From assembly GCA_900469965.1 (NCBI GenBank), contig UBZP01000001.1, positions 310,001 to 374,000 of the forward strand: a DNA stretch of 64,000 nucleotides. The letters run 5' to 3'. Numbering within the stretch: the first letter of the stretch is position 1; the number at the start of each line of letters is the position of its first letter. The notes under the pieces were generated by a model. The model was given only the letters and a program-made list of their open reading frames with translations. It was not told where the DNA came from and searched no databases. This document shows positions 63,552-64,000 of the stretch, in pieces. Origin of the DNA: Hyphomicrobiales bacterium. GTDB taxonomy: Bacteria > Pseudomonadota > Alphaproteobacteria > Rhizobiales > Rhizobiaceae. Position numbers and translations under genes: made by a program.

Positions 63552-64000
63552 TGACGTCAGGGGACACTACCGAAACGAGCGGCATGCTGGCCGTCGGCAC
63601 AGGCAACGACCAGCGCGCGATCGCCATGCGCCTTCTCGCCGAACGGGAGGGCAATGCCCATCCGCACCTCGTCTGGCTCGGCGGCTACCGTTCGGACATG
63701 ACCGGCACGAAGGCCGAGGAGCTCGCGCGGCTTGCCGCCGACCTCGGCACCGGCTGCGTCCGGTTCGACTATTCCGGCCACGGCGCCTCCGGCGGCGCCT
63801 TCGTGGACGGCACGATCTCGCGCTGGCTGGAGGAGGCGCTCGCCGTCGTCGGCCACGCCCGCAACCAGATCGGAATGCGGCGGATGATCCTCGTCGGCTC
63901 GTCGATGGGCGGCTGGCTCGCGCTGCGGCTGACGCAGGAGCTGCGCCAGGGCGGACAGGGCTCCGACATCGCCGGCATGGTCCTGATCGCGCCGGCGCCG
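63552..64000 (+). CDS. Alpha/beta hydrolase (partial, runs off the right edge)
   Basis: First 149 residues of an alpha/beta hydrolase. Opening strands HLVWLGGYRSDMTGTKA, then VRFDYSGHGASGG, and the nucleophile elbow GSSMGGWLAL with an intact Ser. The C-terminal acid and His are outside the window. It resembles ABHD10-like small-substrate hydrolases. AGGAG is located six bases before ATG 63552. Divergent from infC across about 245 bp. Confidence 0.85.

Overview
This is high-GC alphaproteobacterial chromosome DNA (roughly 65% GC by eye). Gene content and protein wording point to the Hyphomicrobiales, most likely Rhizobiaceae: a BA14K-family protein, a DWEEF chemoreceptor tail, the infC/rpmI/rplT/pheST block, an RpoH-type dnaK promoter and TTAA-N7-TTAA (CtrA-type) boxes. 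The genus is not resolved. I saw no rRNA, tRNA, insertion sequence, phage gene or CRISPR array. Most of the window is conserved core chromosome, and the part that looks accessory or specialised is 10.2-24.8 kb.

Layout. 0-10 kb holds a fragment of a CysZ/EI24-like membrane protein, a chemoreceptor, the EF-P lysylation set (epmB-epmA divergent from efp), an adenosine-kinase-like PfkB kinase, an SH3 protein, a hydroxyacid dehydrogenase, a MoeB/ThiF-like enzyme and recF. 10.2-24.8 kb is a polysaccharide locus built around an aminoacyl-carrier-protein operon. That operon reads carrier protein, acyl-CoA-dehydrogenase-like flavoprotein, amino acid:carrier ligase, DUF1839 and GH2 glycosidase. It is divergent from a Wzz-like chain-length protein and a Wzy-like polymerase, and is flanked by a GT2, a two-domain hydrolase, a GH5 endoglucanase-like protein and a GT4. 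25-42.5 kb carries polA, a three-hairpin small RNA candidate, an M20 peptidase, an MprF-like membrane protein, a PBP1A-type wall synthase, dnaK and dnaJ, a NIT-domain chemoreceptor, a P-loop protein and a HAD phosphatase. 42.5-49.3 kb is an oligopeptide-type ABC importer (oppA-B-C-DF) next to an acetylpolyamine amidohydrolase/HDAC-like enzyme. 49.4-58.2 kb has an OmpA-like lipoprotein, xseA, a membrane glycosyltransferase, a DPM1-like GT2 with GtrA, two oxidoreductases and a DUF892 protein. 58.3-63.3 kb is pheT-pheS, rplT-rpmI and infC. The window ends inside an alpha/beta hydrolase.

How the genes may work together. The strongest candidate for an under-described system is the carrier-protein operon. 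A synthetase-like ligase with no tRNA-binding domain should load a small amino acid onto an 84-residue carrier protein. The flavoprotein and DUF1839 protein could then process or transfer it, and the physical linkage to chain-length, polymerase, glycosyltransferase and glycosidase genes suggests an amino-acid-decorated exopolysaccharide. That last step is inference.

A second signal is regulatory. TTAA-N7-TTAA pairs, the CtrA recognition pattern, occur only in intergenic DNA: before the first chemoreceptor, before the GT4/GH5 pair, and as an overlapping double site before the PBP1A gene. A TTAACCAT half-site sits between two 10-bp direct repeats in the divergent promoter of the carrier operon and the Wzz/Wzy genes. 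This would place motility, wall synthesis and surface polysaccharide under cell-cycle control.
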